Of a stretch of 64,000 nucleotides of DNA, positions 10,404-21,900 are shown in pieces (within the stretch, counting starts at the first letter, position 1; each line of letters starts with the position of its first letter). The notes under the pieces were generated by a model. The model was not told the origin of the DNA. It saw nothing but the letters and a program-made list of their open reading frames with translations, and did no database searches. Origin of the DNA: Closterium sp. Naga37s-1 (taxonomy: Eukaryota; Streptophyta; Zygnematophyceae; Desmidiales; Closteriaceae); the NCBI GenBank assembly GCA_947471745.1, contig CANJKZ010001148.1, forward strand, positions 1,127,001 to 1,191,000. The letters are read 5' to 3'. A program made the translations under genes and the position numbers.

Positions 10404-13400
10404 CAAATGAATAACAAAAACCTCATCACCTATGCGAGCCTCAACGTGAACGGGCTCGGAGACTGCACGAAGCAAGATAGAGTTAGATTCTGGACCAGAG
10501 ACGTAGCAGACATCATAGTACTAGTAGACACTAGACTTGATAGCACTCACCCTTTCTGGACTTCGCCTAGTTTTACGACAGTAGCTGCTGCCTCACCCAC
10601 GGCGAAAGCTGGAGGTGTTGCTGTACTTAGCCGCAACCAGTCACTTCAGTTCCTCAACACCATCTCGCACCCCTCTGGACGCATTATTCAGACAGAAGTC
10701 CATGGACCCGGCCTCCAACTCACCCTTCTGGCAGTTTACTTTCCCGCCGACCTTGGCTCGAGAACCGCTTTCATTATGAACACCTTAGGACCCTTAGTCG
10801 ACCAGACACATTCTAGTAATCATCTACTGATCATAGGCGACATCAACATAGTCGAAAACCCGCTCCTGGATAGGACATCTGAATCAGGCACGGCAGTAGA
10901 AAATGATCGCTTCTTCCGCCGCTGCACCGCCTTCCAGCTTTCCGACGCTTACCGCACGCTTCACCCGCGCAACCGAGAATACACCTTCTATTCACATTCC
11001 CACCGCGAGAGCTCCAGGATTGACCGCGCTCTAGTTTCACTCTCGTTACTACCTTTCCTAGAATTCGCCTCTCATGTCACCCCGCTGGACAAGATTTCTG
11101 ACCATGCCTTTGCAGTGAAGGTTGCTTTCAGGGTCGATGCAGGCTCCAGAATGGGACCAGGCATTTGGAGACTACACGCGTCGATGCTGAAACGACCTGG
11201 TGTCAGGAAGATTGTCGAGGACACGGTCTCAAAGGTCACAGTGTCAGATGGGAGCAGTTTCGAGCTGCTGATTCAACGGCTGAACGCAGGACTTCGGGCT
11301 TACACCAAGGAGGAGCGTAAGAGGGTCCGTGCTACGTGTGCAAACCTTGCTGAAGCGGTCGCAACCCTGAGGCAGGAGGTGCTGGGTAACCCACGGTGCG
11401 ATGTCAGAAGGCAGCGCTTGAACGAAAAAGAGGCGCAGCTCAAGGAGTATTTGGCGAGCAGGCAAGACAGGCTTCTCCTGCTGGCCGGACTGGATAGGGA
11501 ACTCACAGGCGAGATTTCCTCGAAGCAGCTGTCGTCAATGGTGAAGGTGCGGAAAGGCCGCACTCAAATTACGGAGCTTCAGGTTGGCGGTGCAGAGGTG
11601 AAGGACTCAAAGCAGATTCTGGCGGCCGCTTCGGATTTCTTTAATAACATTTTTGGTGCGGATCGCCGTAAGTGCTTCAAGGAGTGGAAACCTCTGCCGG
11701 GGAAGAAGCTGAGCCCCTGGAACACGGGTGGGCTGGAAGCGGACTGGACGGAGGCAGAGGTGAAAGCGGCTTTTTCCGCAATGGCGGACAACAAATCCCC
11801 AGGGATGGACGGGTTACCGAAAGAACTCTTTGAGATGCATTGGGACCTGCTGGGAGGGAGTTTTATGGCGTTGGTGAAGGATTTCACCACCTCTGCGGCT
11901 CTTCTGACGGACATCAAAGCTGCGGTGACCATACTTCTGCACAAGAAAGGGGAAAAGGACAAGTTAAACAACTACCGCCCTATAACGCTGCTGAACTTCA
12001 CCTACAAAGTGTTAGCAAGAGTGGTGGCAGATCGAATCAAGACGGTGCTGCATCGCGTGATCTCACCTGAGCAGTACGGTTTCCTCCCGGGGAGAAGGGC
12101 TTCAGATGCTGTGGCGCTGGTAGCGGGCATCATTGATGCGGCAAAGAACGGGAGCGAGGACTGGTTTTTAGTGCTAGTTGACTTTCAGAAGGTGTTTGAC
12201 TCAGTCTCCCGCGGCTTCGTCTTCGAAGTCATGAGGAAAATGGGTTTTCCGCCGCGGCTCGTGTCCTGGATTGAGGGCCTGCACACAAACACCACGACAA
12301 GGTTGCTCATCAATGGATGGCTGGGGGAAGGAATTGATGTTGCGTCAGGGGTGAGACAAGGCTGCCCGCTGGCCCCTTACATTTTCCTCTGCGCCGTTGA
12401 ACCGCTGGCGCAGGAGGTGGAGAGGAAGAAGCTGGGAATCTGCAAAGCAGGGATGCGGCTGGGCTATCTGGGATACGCGGATGACACCACGCTCCCCCTG
12501 CAAGGCGAGCAGCAGATTAAAAAAGCAGAGAAGCTGCTAGACAAGTTCGAGAAGATGTCCGGTCTAGCTACTAACAAGGAGAAGTCGGTGGTGTTGCCGC
12601 TCGGTGCGAAACGGGGCAGACCGTCGAGTGGAGCCTTCAAGTGGGCGAAGCCGGGCGATGCGGAGCGGTTGCTGGGTGTTTGGGTAACCCCAGACGGTGA
12701 TGGGTAGCAGACTTGGGACCTGGCGCTGGGCGACATCACAAAGAAGCTGGTTAGCTGGAGGAAAAAGTATCCCACCGTCAAGGCAAGAACGGCAGTGGTG
12801 AATAACTACATCCAACCGAAAGTGGCATCTCAAGCTCAGGTGTACCCGCCTCCCGCGGAGACCTGGGTTGAAACGGAACGGCTGTTGCACAACTTCGTAT
12901 CTGGCAACAACGCCACGCCAGCCAAGCGGTTTTTGCTGTGGAGCAAAGATCTGTTGTACACAACGAGAGGGGAAGGCGGCCTGGGGGTGCAAGACCCGAC
13001 GATCGTCTTGGCGTGTTTGTCGGCCAGACGAATCGGCTTGCTTATGACGGAGACCGATCGCTTGAAACGTGCCATAATGATTTAGGCGGCCGACCTCCCG
13101 ATGGGCATGGACTCCTTCACGGCGCACGACAAGCTTCTGAAAAAATGGGAGGGGAGGAGCCAAAGATGGAAGCAGTCATGTGAAAGTTTCATGAAATCGC
13201 CACTGAGCATCTGCCCGGCAGTGTTAACAAGGGAAGAGGCGGCGAGAGAAAGGCTGGTGTTTAATAGGGATATTCTGGTGGGCGTGGCCATGCCGGTGGG
13301 AGGCCAAATGGACGCTGAGCGACTGTGGAATACACGGCTGGGGGACCTGGTACGGCGGCCGAAGGACGGCGCCCCGGAGCTTAAGACCAAGGAGCTTCTA

Positions 13401-13984
13401 GCTGCTGAGTTAGGAGGGACGGGGCCTGCTAATTTGGCGCTGAAAGCTGAGGACTCCTGAGGAGTGGAGGAGATTACTGCTGACCCCTGCTGAGAACTCG
13501 GCTGGCTCGGATCCTGGGGAGAGGAGGTTGAGGTTGCCAATCTTTGATGACGGGCAGGTTGTCTCGATGAAAAAAATGAAGAGCAATTGAGGGGGGAAGC
13601 CCTTACATGCGCACAGGAGACAAAAGTGGGCCGAGCGGTGGAGCGGAACCATCAATTGGCGGGAGGTGATAGACACTCGGGAGTCACTGGCGGTGCCCAG
13701 CCGCCCAAGGGATGTCCTCACACCCCTGCACTGCATGAACTTACAAGTTGGCGAGAGGCTGGCCTTTCTCAGCTCGAAGCCAGTCTGTCCGCACTGTGCC
13801 GAGTTGGAGTCAGTGGAGCACTGCCTTTTCGCCTGCCCGCGCATCCAAGTGGTGGTAACAGCGCTGAAGCGGGCACTCCATCTGATCAATCCACGGCGCA
13901 AGGTGGCCTCGCTGGGAGACCTTCTCTTCCGGAAAGCTGGCTCCAACTCAGCTTTTCCGGAAGCGACAATTACAGCCATCACTC

Positions 13985-15900
13985 TGTCAAACATACTAAG
14001 CAGACGGGCCTAGACTTAGTAGCCTAGGCCACGCTAAGACTAGGAAGGAGACGCCAAGTACGAGGGAGAGTTGAGCAAACGGAAACAGAATTGAGAAAGG
14101 AATTTTTGGACTAGCAAGCAGCAGGATACAAATAGCAAACCCTAAGGGGCTGTACTCACTATTGAGTACCCCACTGCAGGCTACACAAATAACATACTCT
14201 GACACACCCCCATAGCCAAAGTGGGGTGTAATTAGCACAATGAGCAGGCAGTGCAATAGTTCACAATTATGAGCAAAGCTAGAGGCAGTCACAGAAGGCA
14301 AGTGAGGAGGAGGAGGGACTGTAGGAGGAGAGAAGATGGGAGGCGACGACTGAAGCTGCAGACACACGGGCAACAGGAGCCACAGCTGGCACAGTGGCTA
14401 CCGAGAGCACGACGGCTCCGGACTACAGGAGTAACAGGCTCTGCGGCTACGACGAGCGGCAGGAGCAACGGACCCACGGGCGACTGGCGCAGCAGGCTCG
14501 CTGGGCTACTAGAGCGCGACGGCTCCGGACTACAGGCGCTGCGGACGACAAGACGGCTGCCTCCACTCAACCTCCCCCAACTGTCCCGCACCCCCCCCAC
14601 ACACCCCCTGCTGCACCCCTAGCTCCACTCCCACGTCACCCCCCTAGCTCCACTCCCCGCGGCTCCCACACCTCCACCCCCCTCAGCAGCAGCTGCAGCA
14701 GTGGGAGAAGAAAAAGGAGGAGGGGAAAAGGAAGGGGAGCACCCACACCTCGCACCCCCATGCTCGCCACCCCACACCCCCACCACCGCGGAACGCACGG
14801 CGGAATGGGAGCAATGGGCAGCACGGGGGGGGGGGGGGGGGGGGGCGGGGGGACGGGACGGGCTTCTGCAGGGGCGGCTCGCGCGGGTCCTGGGGCGACT
14901 GCTGCAGGCACGGGCTGCTCCAGGGGCGGCTGCTGCAGGTGCGGGCTGCTCCAGGGGCGGCTGATGCAGTGGCGGGCGGCTCCAGGGGCGGCCGCTGCAG
15001 GTGAAAGGTAGGAGGGAGGGGGGGGGGGGAGGAGCGCGGCCCCCAGGGCGCCCCGACGGGCGACGAGAAAGGGAGCCGCGCTGCCCCCCAGGGCCGCCGC
15101 GACGGGCGACGGGAAGGGCGCCGCGCGGGCCCCCAGAGCCGCCGCGACGGGCGACGGGAGGGGACCGCGCGCGGGCCTCTGTGGGCGCCACGACGGGCGA
15201 CGGGAGGGGAGGCCGCGCGGGCCCCCGAGTGCGCCTCGACGGGCGACGAAAGGGGACCGCGCGCGGGCCCCCGTGGTCGCCACGACGGGCGACGGGAGGG
15301 GAGGCCGCGCGGGCCCCCGAGTGCGCCTCGACGGGCGACGGGAGGGGACCGCGCGCGGGCCCTCGTGGTCGCCACGACGGGCGACGGGAGGGGAGGCCGC
15401 GCGGGCCCCCGAGAGCGCCACGACGGGCGACGAGAGGGGAGGCCGCGCGGGCCCCCGAGAGCGCCTCGACGGGCGACGGGAGGGGACCGCGCATGCCCCC
15501 CAAGGGCACCACGACGGGCACCACGGAAGGGTAAACCGCCACGCGCCTCGAGCGCGCGGCGGGCAGAAATTAGGGTTTCTGCGCCGCGCACCACGGGGCG
15601 CGCGGCGGACAGTACGGCAGCGGAAGCAGGTGGTGGGCCCATACAGGAAGGCGGCAGTGACACGCCGCCCTTTGATACCATGTCAAACATACTAAGCAGA
15701 CGGGCCTAGACTTAGTAGCCTAGGCCACGCTAAGACTAGGAAGGAGACGCCAAGTACGAGGGAGAGTTGAGCAAACGGAAACAGAATTGAGAAAGGAATG
15801 ATTGGACTAGCAAGCAGCAGGATACAAATAGCAAACCTTAAGGGGCTGTACTCACTATTGAGTACCCCACTGCAGGCTACACAAATAACATACTCTGACA
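13985..15900 (-). mobile_element. Second short non-coding LTR element of the same family, opposite orientation, inside the LINE
   Basis: Two 220-bp direct repeats at 13985-14204 and 15681-15900 are about 98-99 percent identical. On the minus strand each starts TGTCAGAGTATG and ends TGTTTGACA. The primer site TGGTATCA lies on the minus strand next to the right-hand LTR (15673-15680), and the polypurine CTATGGGGGTG lies beside the left one. The 1.5-kb interior has no retroelement genes but includes a long GC-rich tandem array and a run of about 20 G near 14826-14845. Flanks CACTC and CACCC are a near-perfect 5-bp target duplication. LTR blocks match the element at 9163. Structurally whole, non-autonomous, young. 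Confidence 0.9.
15040..15540. repeat. GC-rich array of about 46-bp units inside the second LTR element
   Basis: Repeats of CGACGGGCGACGGGAGGGG followed by a GCGCGGGCCCCCGAG block, with alternating variants giving a 92-bp higher order. The same motif type occurs at 1-230 in the first LTR element. Confidence 0.8.
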
Positions 15901-16341
15901 CACCCTTCATCAACTGTGGTTGGAGAGATGTGACGCGGTTTTTCGGGGAAAGAAATTCCGAGCGCGCCGAGTCCTGCGGCGAGTGCTGTTCGCTTTCCGG
16001 CAACATGCAAGGATATACACCAAGGCGAGGGAAAATACGTGGCGAAGGCAGAAGGACGGGAAGAACAGCTGCAAACTCCAGCGGGGCATCCTAGAAGAGC
16101 AACGTCTGCTGAGTCGGATCCGGGTGGCAGACGATAAGAGATGGACGTGGACCAGGGCTTTCGAGTCCATCTGGACGAATCCGAGGACGGTTTTTAACCC
16201 ACCGTAGATTCTTACCTGGGGGTAGTGTGTCTCTGCCCACTCACGCTCGGTTACGACCGATATTGTTTAGTATGCATTGGTGTTCTGCGGTGTATACTTT
16301 TCAATAATACAAAAAAACAAAAAAAAACTTATATTGGAAGG

Positions 16342-16612
16342 TAGAAGTATCGTACAGAACATTTTTCACTTTGAAACAATTTTACCGGCATTAGTCACAA
16401 ATGCTGGTTCACGCAACATTTCTTGTTCCAAATGTCCACATGTAGCTTTGGAGTTTTTGCACTCCAGATGAAGGGCAAAACAGGCATGTGTACAGTTTCG
16501 TCTCGTACACAATCCCTTCACAATGTCCCTGGAATCCTACACGAGTATTTGCAAGCAAGCTGCCTTACAACCCACCCACACAAGTTTTCTCTAAAAACTT
16601 TTCTCTAAAATG
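16342..16612. other. 3' flank of the small plastid membrane protein gene
   Basis: AT-rich sequence after the LINE target duplication with no gene. It probably includes the 3' UTR of the minus-strand gene ending at 16613. Confidence 0.4.
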
Positions 16613-17409
16613 TCAGTCCAACTTTGAGCTTGCATATGCAAGCAAAATGGCAGAGAGTACAACAGGAGTCGTGATAATCGTGAGTGCAACAGCCAGGCTA
16701 GGTGACTCAGTAAGCTGCGGTACAATAAAGAGACTTCCGTATTTAATCGCCACTGCTCCCACGACACACCCCCCTAGAGCTTTGGCGAAGTATGGGCCAT
16801 CGCCCTGATACGAGCGATGGAGGGAAATGGGGCAAGGTCGAGCAGGGAGGAAATGCGAGCAAAATGGGGTAAGGTTGAGCAGGGGGGAGAGTGGGAGCAG
16901 AAGGAGAAGTGGACGCATAGCCTTGCATGGCCTGATGGAAGGATAGATAGCTAGGAAGGCTGGGAGGGCACCAAGGGATGAAGATACGCCATTGGACAAG
17001 GCAAACTACTCCCACAACGCTTCACGTCTCCTATTTTGCCTCTTTCCCCCTCTCTCCCTCACCTCCAGCCCTCGCCCCCCTCCACCCCCAACCCTACCCT
17101 CCCAAAATCACCCCTCCCCTCTCTCCCTGACCCGGGGATTACCTTGGTAAATAGGGGTCGTTTCTCGTCCGCGTGACCGCGCCCCTGACCGCTTTCACCC
17201 TGGCTCGACGCCCTCACCACCACTCCTACACTCCTGCGCTGAACCGCCAGACTCCGCAGCTTCCGCTGCTGCTGGCCCGCGCGCCGCACAGGGAAAGAGA
17301 GTGAAAGCGATGATAGGGGTTGAAGGGGAGCCGTGCGAATAGTAGTAGCTGACGTTGTTTGTAGGGACGTCATTGCTGCTGCTGATGTAATTGCTGCTGC
17401 TGACGTCAT
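16613..17409 (-). CDS. Small plastid-targeted protein with two membrane helices, function unknown
   Basis: Two exons on the minus strand, 17143-17409 and 16613-16804, joined in phase 0 with donor AAG/GTAATC and acceptor CAG/GGC, give 152 residues. Residues 1-70 are rich in Ser, Thr, Ala and Arg (ending VGVVVRASSQ), a typical plastid transit peptide with a VRA-type cleavage region. Exon 2 encodes DGPYFAKALGGCVVGAVAIK, then GSLFIV, then a second hydrophobic helix (VALTIITTPVVLSAILLAY) with a short SSKLD end. The arrangement resembles small conserved plant plastid membrane proteins of unknown function, but I cannot name one. The gene is head-to-head with the SERGT1 gene, about 1.5 kb apart. Its intron contains a short direct duplication (about 16830-16885). 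Confidence 0.75.
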
Positions 17410-18837
17410 CGTTGGTGACGATGCCGCACGTGGGACGAGGCGGGAGATATGGGTGGAGGAAGATGCGGCGGGGATGGTAAGTGGCAGCAGTTTAGGGTAA
17501 AGGTTGGCGGGAGATGTGGCAGGAGTGCTGTAATAATAAAATTTCTGCGCCGTGGAAGTCGAAAAATAGTGGAAAAAGAAAATGTCAAATCAGGCAAACC
17601 CGTTTCAGCACCTTGAGGAAAAGAGTGTAATAGTTAGCAGCTACCTAGGTTCAAACAACTAACGAGATCCTTTCTAACGAAACGGTATGAGAGCAAGCTC
17701 CTGCTAACTTTGCTCCGAAAAGTGCTGCTCGACAGGTCGCCTGATGCGCGGAGTCGCTTATGTCGGTCTAGACTCTCGATTAGAGCAGCGAAAATCTAAA
17801 CATTGCCACTCCCCTTTTCCACGCACATGTGCTGGGCGCGGAGGACCTCGCGGAAGATTTGGCGGAGGAAAGTTGTGGTTCCGGTCAGTGGATCTATAGT
17901 TGACGAAATTATCTCAATCTAACGAAAATTATTGAATGTCGCGAATTCGTGAAGGTTTGGGAGGTATCCAAATCTGATGCTTTCGGCAGTCCCGAAAACT
18001 TAAAATATAGGTTTTCCAGAAAGATCGCGGCGCTCGTAGGTGTCAAGGCTCCGATAGCCAATCAGGAGAAGACACAATCTCCCTCAAGGGTCTGGTGACT
18101 TCTAATTACAACTTTCTGAACACGCCTTGAAACCCACACGTCCCGCCTTGAACCAACGATCCATTCCCTTTCACCCATCGCACTCACAGCTTCACAGACT
18201 GATCGATATTCTGACATCGCATTTTCCCCTTTACTCCAGTCACTCTCACTGACATCTTTCAGCCTCGGCCATTCTCGTCCCGCGACGTTGCGAGATCGTT
18301 TCCTGCTCGCACCAGCTCCTGGTCTTACCAGGCTCCTGCTTTCCAATCTTTGAAGGCGCCTCGAGAATAGTTGCCAGTTTTGACAGGCTGCTGCTGCCTG
18401 CTCGTATCACCCTCCTCCAGTCTCACCGCCATCGCCGGCTCACCGTGCGATTCCTGTACGGTTCCTGTCGAGCGTTCGTCAAGCAGCGGACAACATGACG
18501 GGTTGATAGCAACCTCGATTCACTTACCTCTCAGCTCCGCTTTCGATTCACCACTAGATTCTTCAAACGCAATGCGAACTAGGGCCTCAGGGGGGATTGA
18601 CACAGGGAATCCGCACGGTTACTATCAGCAAGTCGGCCGGCAGTGCGACACAAACCACAGTAGCCACCCAGAACTGCCACGTCCATAATTCCCCCACATC
18701 TAGTGATCCCACCGATCCTTGAGCTCGTTCGGGGCTCGTTCACGACAAGCAGTCCACCTTTCGGTCCCCGTAGCTGCATCATGCCTCGATTCTGAGCCGC
18801 ATCTCACAAATCGGCGCCAGCAGCGCGTCTCGTCGCC
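17410..18837. promoter_or_regulatory. Divergent intergenic region between the plastid protein gene and SERGT1
   Basis: About 1.4 kb between two divergently transcribed genes, with no supportable gene inside. It presumably holds both promoters. No core promoter element can be assigned with confidence. Confidence 0.4.
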
Positions 18838-18888
18838 ATGTCGCGTAGATCCTCTCCGACATCCATCCCTACTACTATCTCACGCTAG
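18838..18888 (+). other. Upstream ORF made by tandem duplication of the SERGT1 start region
   Basis: ATGTCGCGTAGATCC opens a 16-residue frame ending in TAG at 18886-18888. Its leader and first codons (GCGCGTCTCGTCGCCATGTC) are a tandem copy of the real start region about 100 bp downstream (GCGCGTCTCGTCACCATGTC, ATG at 18937). If included in the transcript it would be an upstream ORF and could reduce initiation at the true start. Confidence 0.65.
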
Positions 18889-18936
18889 TGCTTCTCGCGT
18901 CTCTGAAAATTTGCCCCACAAGCGCGTCTCGTCACC

Positions 18937-21900
18937 ATGTCGCGCCGATTCCCCGCCGCATCCACCCGTACTGCTGTCTCCCGCCAGTGCTTCTCGCATC
19001 CCAGATTCCCCTCCCGGCGCCTCTCCACCCTTTCCTTCCCTCTGGTCGCAACCGCCAGATCAGCAGTCTCGCGTCTCACATCACTCGTTATAATAATCTC
19101 CGTTCTATCATCCTCGGCCCCTTTACAATTGAAGTTCTGGGCCTCACAAACCGCCTCTGAATTCCCTTCGTTTTGTCAATCGAATCCCCTCTCGTTATTA
19201 TCACGTTCCATTGAGTCGTTAGCCAGCCGTGCCTATGGCGGGGGTTTTGGCGTTCGAGTGTTGGCGGAGGCGTGGCGGTTCAAGGAGAATCCACTTGAAA
19301 TGGCGAAGCATCCGCGCATGGTTACCCTGTTCTCCGTGGAGTGCGGTCCCTACTTTGACTGGCAAACCGTGGGGCTCATGCACAGCTACAGGTGTGTGTG
19401 TGTGGAGGGCAGGTAGGAAGGGGTGGGGCTCATGCACAGCTACAGGTGTGTGTGTGTGGAGGGCAGGTAGGAAGGGGTGGGGCTCATGCACAGCTACAGG
19501 TAAGGGGGAGTGTGTGTGTGGGTGTGTGGGTGTGTGTGTGTGTGAGTGTGTGTGTGTGTGTGGGGGTGTGTGTGTGTGTGTGTGTGTGGGTGGATGTGTG
19601 TGTATGTGCATGTTGGGGGGAGAGGCGAGGGAGAAAGGAATGGGGCTCATGCACAGCTAAACGTGAGGGGGAGTGTGTGTGGGTGGGAGAATTTAGGACC
19701 CGAGGCCTCTGCATGTGTGTGTAAATGGAGAGGGGTTGTGGGGGTCTGTGTGTGTGTGAGTGAGGAGGAAGGAGTGGGGTTCATGCACTCGTGTGTGTAA
19801 CGCATGTGCTGTGTCCCCCTGCCTGCTGTTTCCTTCCCCTTCTCCAGGCGCAGCAGGCAACCAGGCCCCATCACTCGCCTCCTGAGCTGCACGGAGGAGC
19901 AGCTAAAGGACTACCCCAACATGGACCTCGCTCCCACACACACCATCATCCCACGTGTTTGCACTCACCTGTCCAGTCTTATGTTGTGTCTGCCTCCTCT
20001 GCTGTTCTCCCTCGCCAGGCGCAGCAAGCAACCAGGACCCATCACTCGCCTGCTCAGCTGCACGGAGGAGCAGCTAAAGGAGTATCCCAACATGGACCTC
20101 GCTCCCACACACACCGTGCCATCCATGTCTCTCGACCCCAAGACTGGCGAGTGGTAGGGCCCTGAGTGCCATGTTGTGTTGCTGTGTGTGGCGTGGCTGT
20201 TAGCGTTATGCGCTGAACATCACAGTACAGCACAGCAGCGGAGGAGCAGCGGAGGGACTACCCCAACATGGACCTCGCTAGTTTTAAGGCGCCTCAAAAC
20301 TAGACCCAACATGCACCTCGCTCCCACACACCCTCCATGTCTCTCGACCCCAAGACTGGCGAGTGGTATGTGTGTGTGGAGAGGTTGAGTGTTTTGTTCC
20401 TGTATGGCGGGACTGCTTGTGTTCTGCCTGTCTCATTCCGCACAGCAGCTGAGGCAGTACCCCAACATGCACCTCGCTCCCACACACACCGTGCCCTCAA
20501 TGTCCCTCGACCCCAAGACCGGCGAGTGGTAGGCCTATATGTGTGGGGAGGTCGAGTGATTCTTGCCTGTATGGCGGGACTGCTTCGTCGTCCTAGAAAC
20601 ATTTTAAGTTGATGGACATAAGACCTCCGCAGCCCACCTGTTTGCTACTGACAGCGCCTATGTGTGTGGGGAGGTCGAGTGATTCTTGCCTGTATGGCGG
20701 GACTGCTTCGTCGTCCTAGAAACATTTTAAGTTGATGGACATAAGACCTCCGCAGCCCACCTGTTTGCTACTGACAGCGCCTATGTGTGTGGGGAGGTCG
20801 AGTGATTCTTGCCTGTATGGCGGGACTGCTTGTGTTCTGCTTCTCTCGCTCAGCACAGCAGCTGAGGGAATACCCGAACATGCACCTCGCTCGCTCCCAC
20901 ACACGCCGTGCCATCCATGACCGTCAACCCCATGCCCATGGCCTGCCAGACTCTTAACCCCAACATTGGCGAATGGTAGGCTGCTGCTGTACGTGCCCCT
21001 GTGGCTAGGGATATTTTTACTGTCTCTCTTTTCTTGCTAAAAGCATTCTCTAGCACCGCAACCATGGGTGACGATGCTGTGTGTGCCCCTGTGGCTATGT
21101 GTGCAGCACAGGTACCCAGCAATCAACAAGCCCTACGGGGTGTGGCACTGGGTGCAGCACAGCCCTTGCCTTCCCTCCCTCCCTCACTCGCCCTCCTCAC
21201 ACCCCTCTCTCTTACCTCCTTCACCCTCTGCAGGTATCCAGCAATCAACAAGCCCTACGGCGTGTGGCACTGGGTGCAGCACAGCCCGCAGGCACAGCAG
21301 GCGGAGTGGGTGGTCATTCTGGACGCTGACATGGTCATCAGGGCACCAGTCACACCATGGGGCGTCAAGGCAGAGAAGGGCAAACCAGTCGCCGCTTACT
21401 ATGGGTAGGTGCGAGCGAGGAAAAATCACTGGTATGGGTAGCATTCAAGATGTGTGTTGAAGGAGCGGCAGGCGGAGTGGGTGGTCACTGGTCAGTGGTC
21501 ATTCTGGACGCTGACATGGTCATCAGAGCGCCCGTCACCCCGTGGGGCGTCAAGGCGGAGAAGGGCAGGCCAGTGGCGGCTTATTACGGGTACGTCCGAG
21601 CATGAAAACCCCAGTGGTCTTGTTGGAGGCGAGAAAACTCTACAAGGTGTGTGTTGGGAAAGTGCACGCACAGCAGGCGGAGTGGGTGGTGATTCTCGAC
21701 GCTGACATGGTCATCAGAGCACCCGTCACTCCGTGGGGCGTGAAAGCAGAGAAGGGCAAACCGGTTGCAGCCTACTACGGGTACGTTAGAGCATGAAAAC
21801 CCCAGTGGTATTGTGTTGGGAAAGTGCAAGCACAGCAGGCGGAGTGGGTGGTGATTCTAGACGCTGACATGGTTATCAGAGCGCCTGTCACACCATGGGG

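Larger units (their letters stand above)
10407..16206 (+). pseudogene. LINE ORF2: endonuclease / reverse transcriptase, interrupted
   Basis: ORF2 starts at ATG 10407 (MNNKNLITYASLNVNG). The endonuclease half shows LNVNGL, GDIN, SRIDRAL and SDHAF, equivalents of the APE catalytic motifs. The RT half shows NYRPITLLN, EQYGFLPGRRASDA, VDFQKVFDSV (usually D-x-x-K-A-F-D), SGVRQGCPLAP and the catalytic YADD. A TAG at 12705-12707 and a stop at 13083 interrupt the frame, which otherwise continues. The zinc-knuckle region (CPHCAELESVEHCLFACPR) is at 13785-13845. The frame then meets the LTR insertion at 13985 and resumes after 15905 with LWLERCDAVFRGKKF, ending with a stop at 16204. The frame is not functional as it stands. 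Confidence 0.9.
8874..16341 (+). mobile_element. LINE (L1-like non-LTR retrotransposon) with 15-bp target duplication, carrying two nested LTR elements
   Basis: ACTTATATTGGAAGG occurs at 8874-8888 and again at 16327-16341, right after the A-rich tail (16311-16326). The element proper is therefore 8889-16326. Subtracting the two LTR insertions and their target duplications leaves about 4.3 kb. At the 5' end only the last part of ORF1 survives (stop at 9054), so the copy is 5'-truncated. ORF2 has an APE-type endonuclease, a reverse transcriptase and a Cys/His zinc-knuckle end. A perfect 15-bp duplication indicates a fairly recent arrival. Confidence 0.93.

Noticed and set aside
14394-15695. GC-rich open frames of 117-335 codons on both strands
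   Set aside because: They lie in the interior array of a non-coding LTR element; repeats of Arg/Gly/Pro without any domain.
20541-20850. 123-bp repeat considered as part of the palindrome family (CCTAGAAACATTTTAAG)
   Set aside because: No complementary arms around it; treated as an ordinary tandem repeat.
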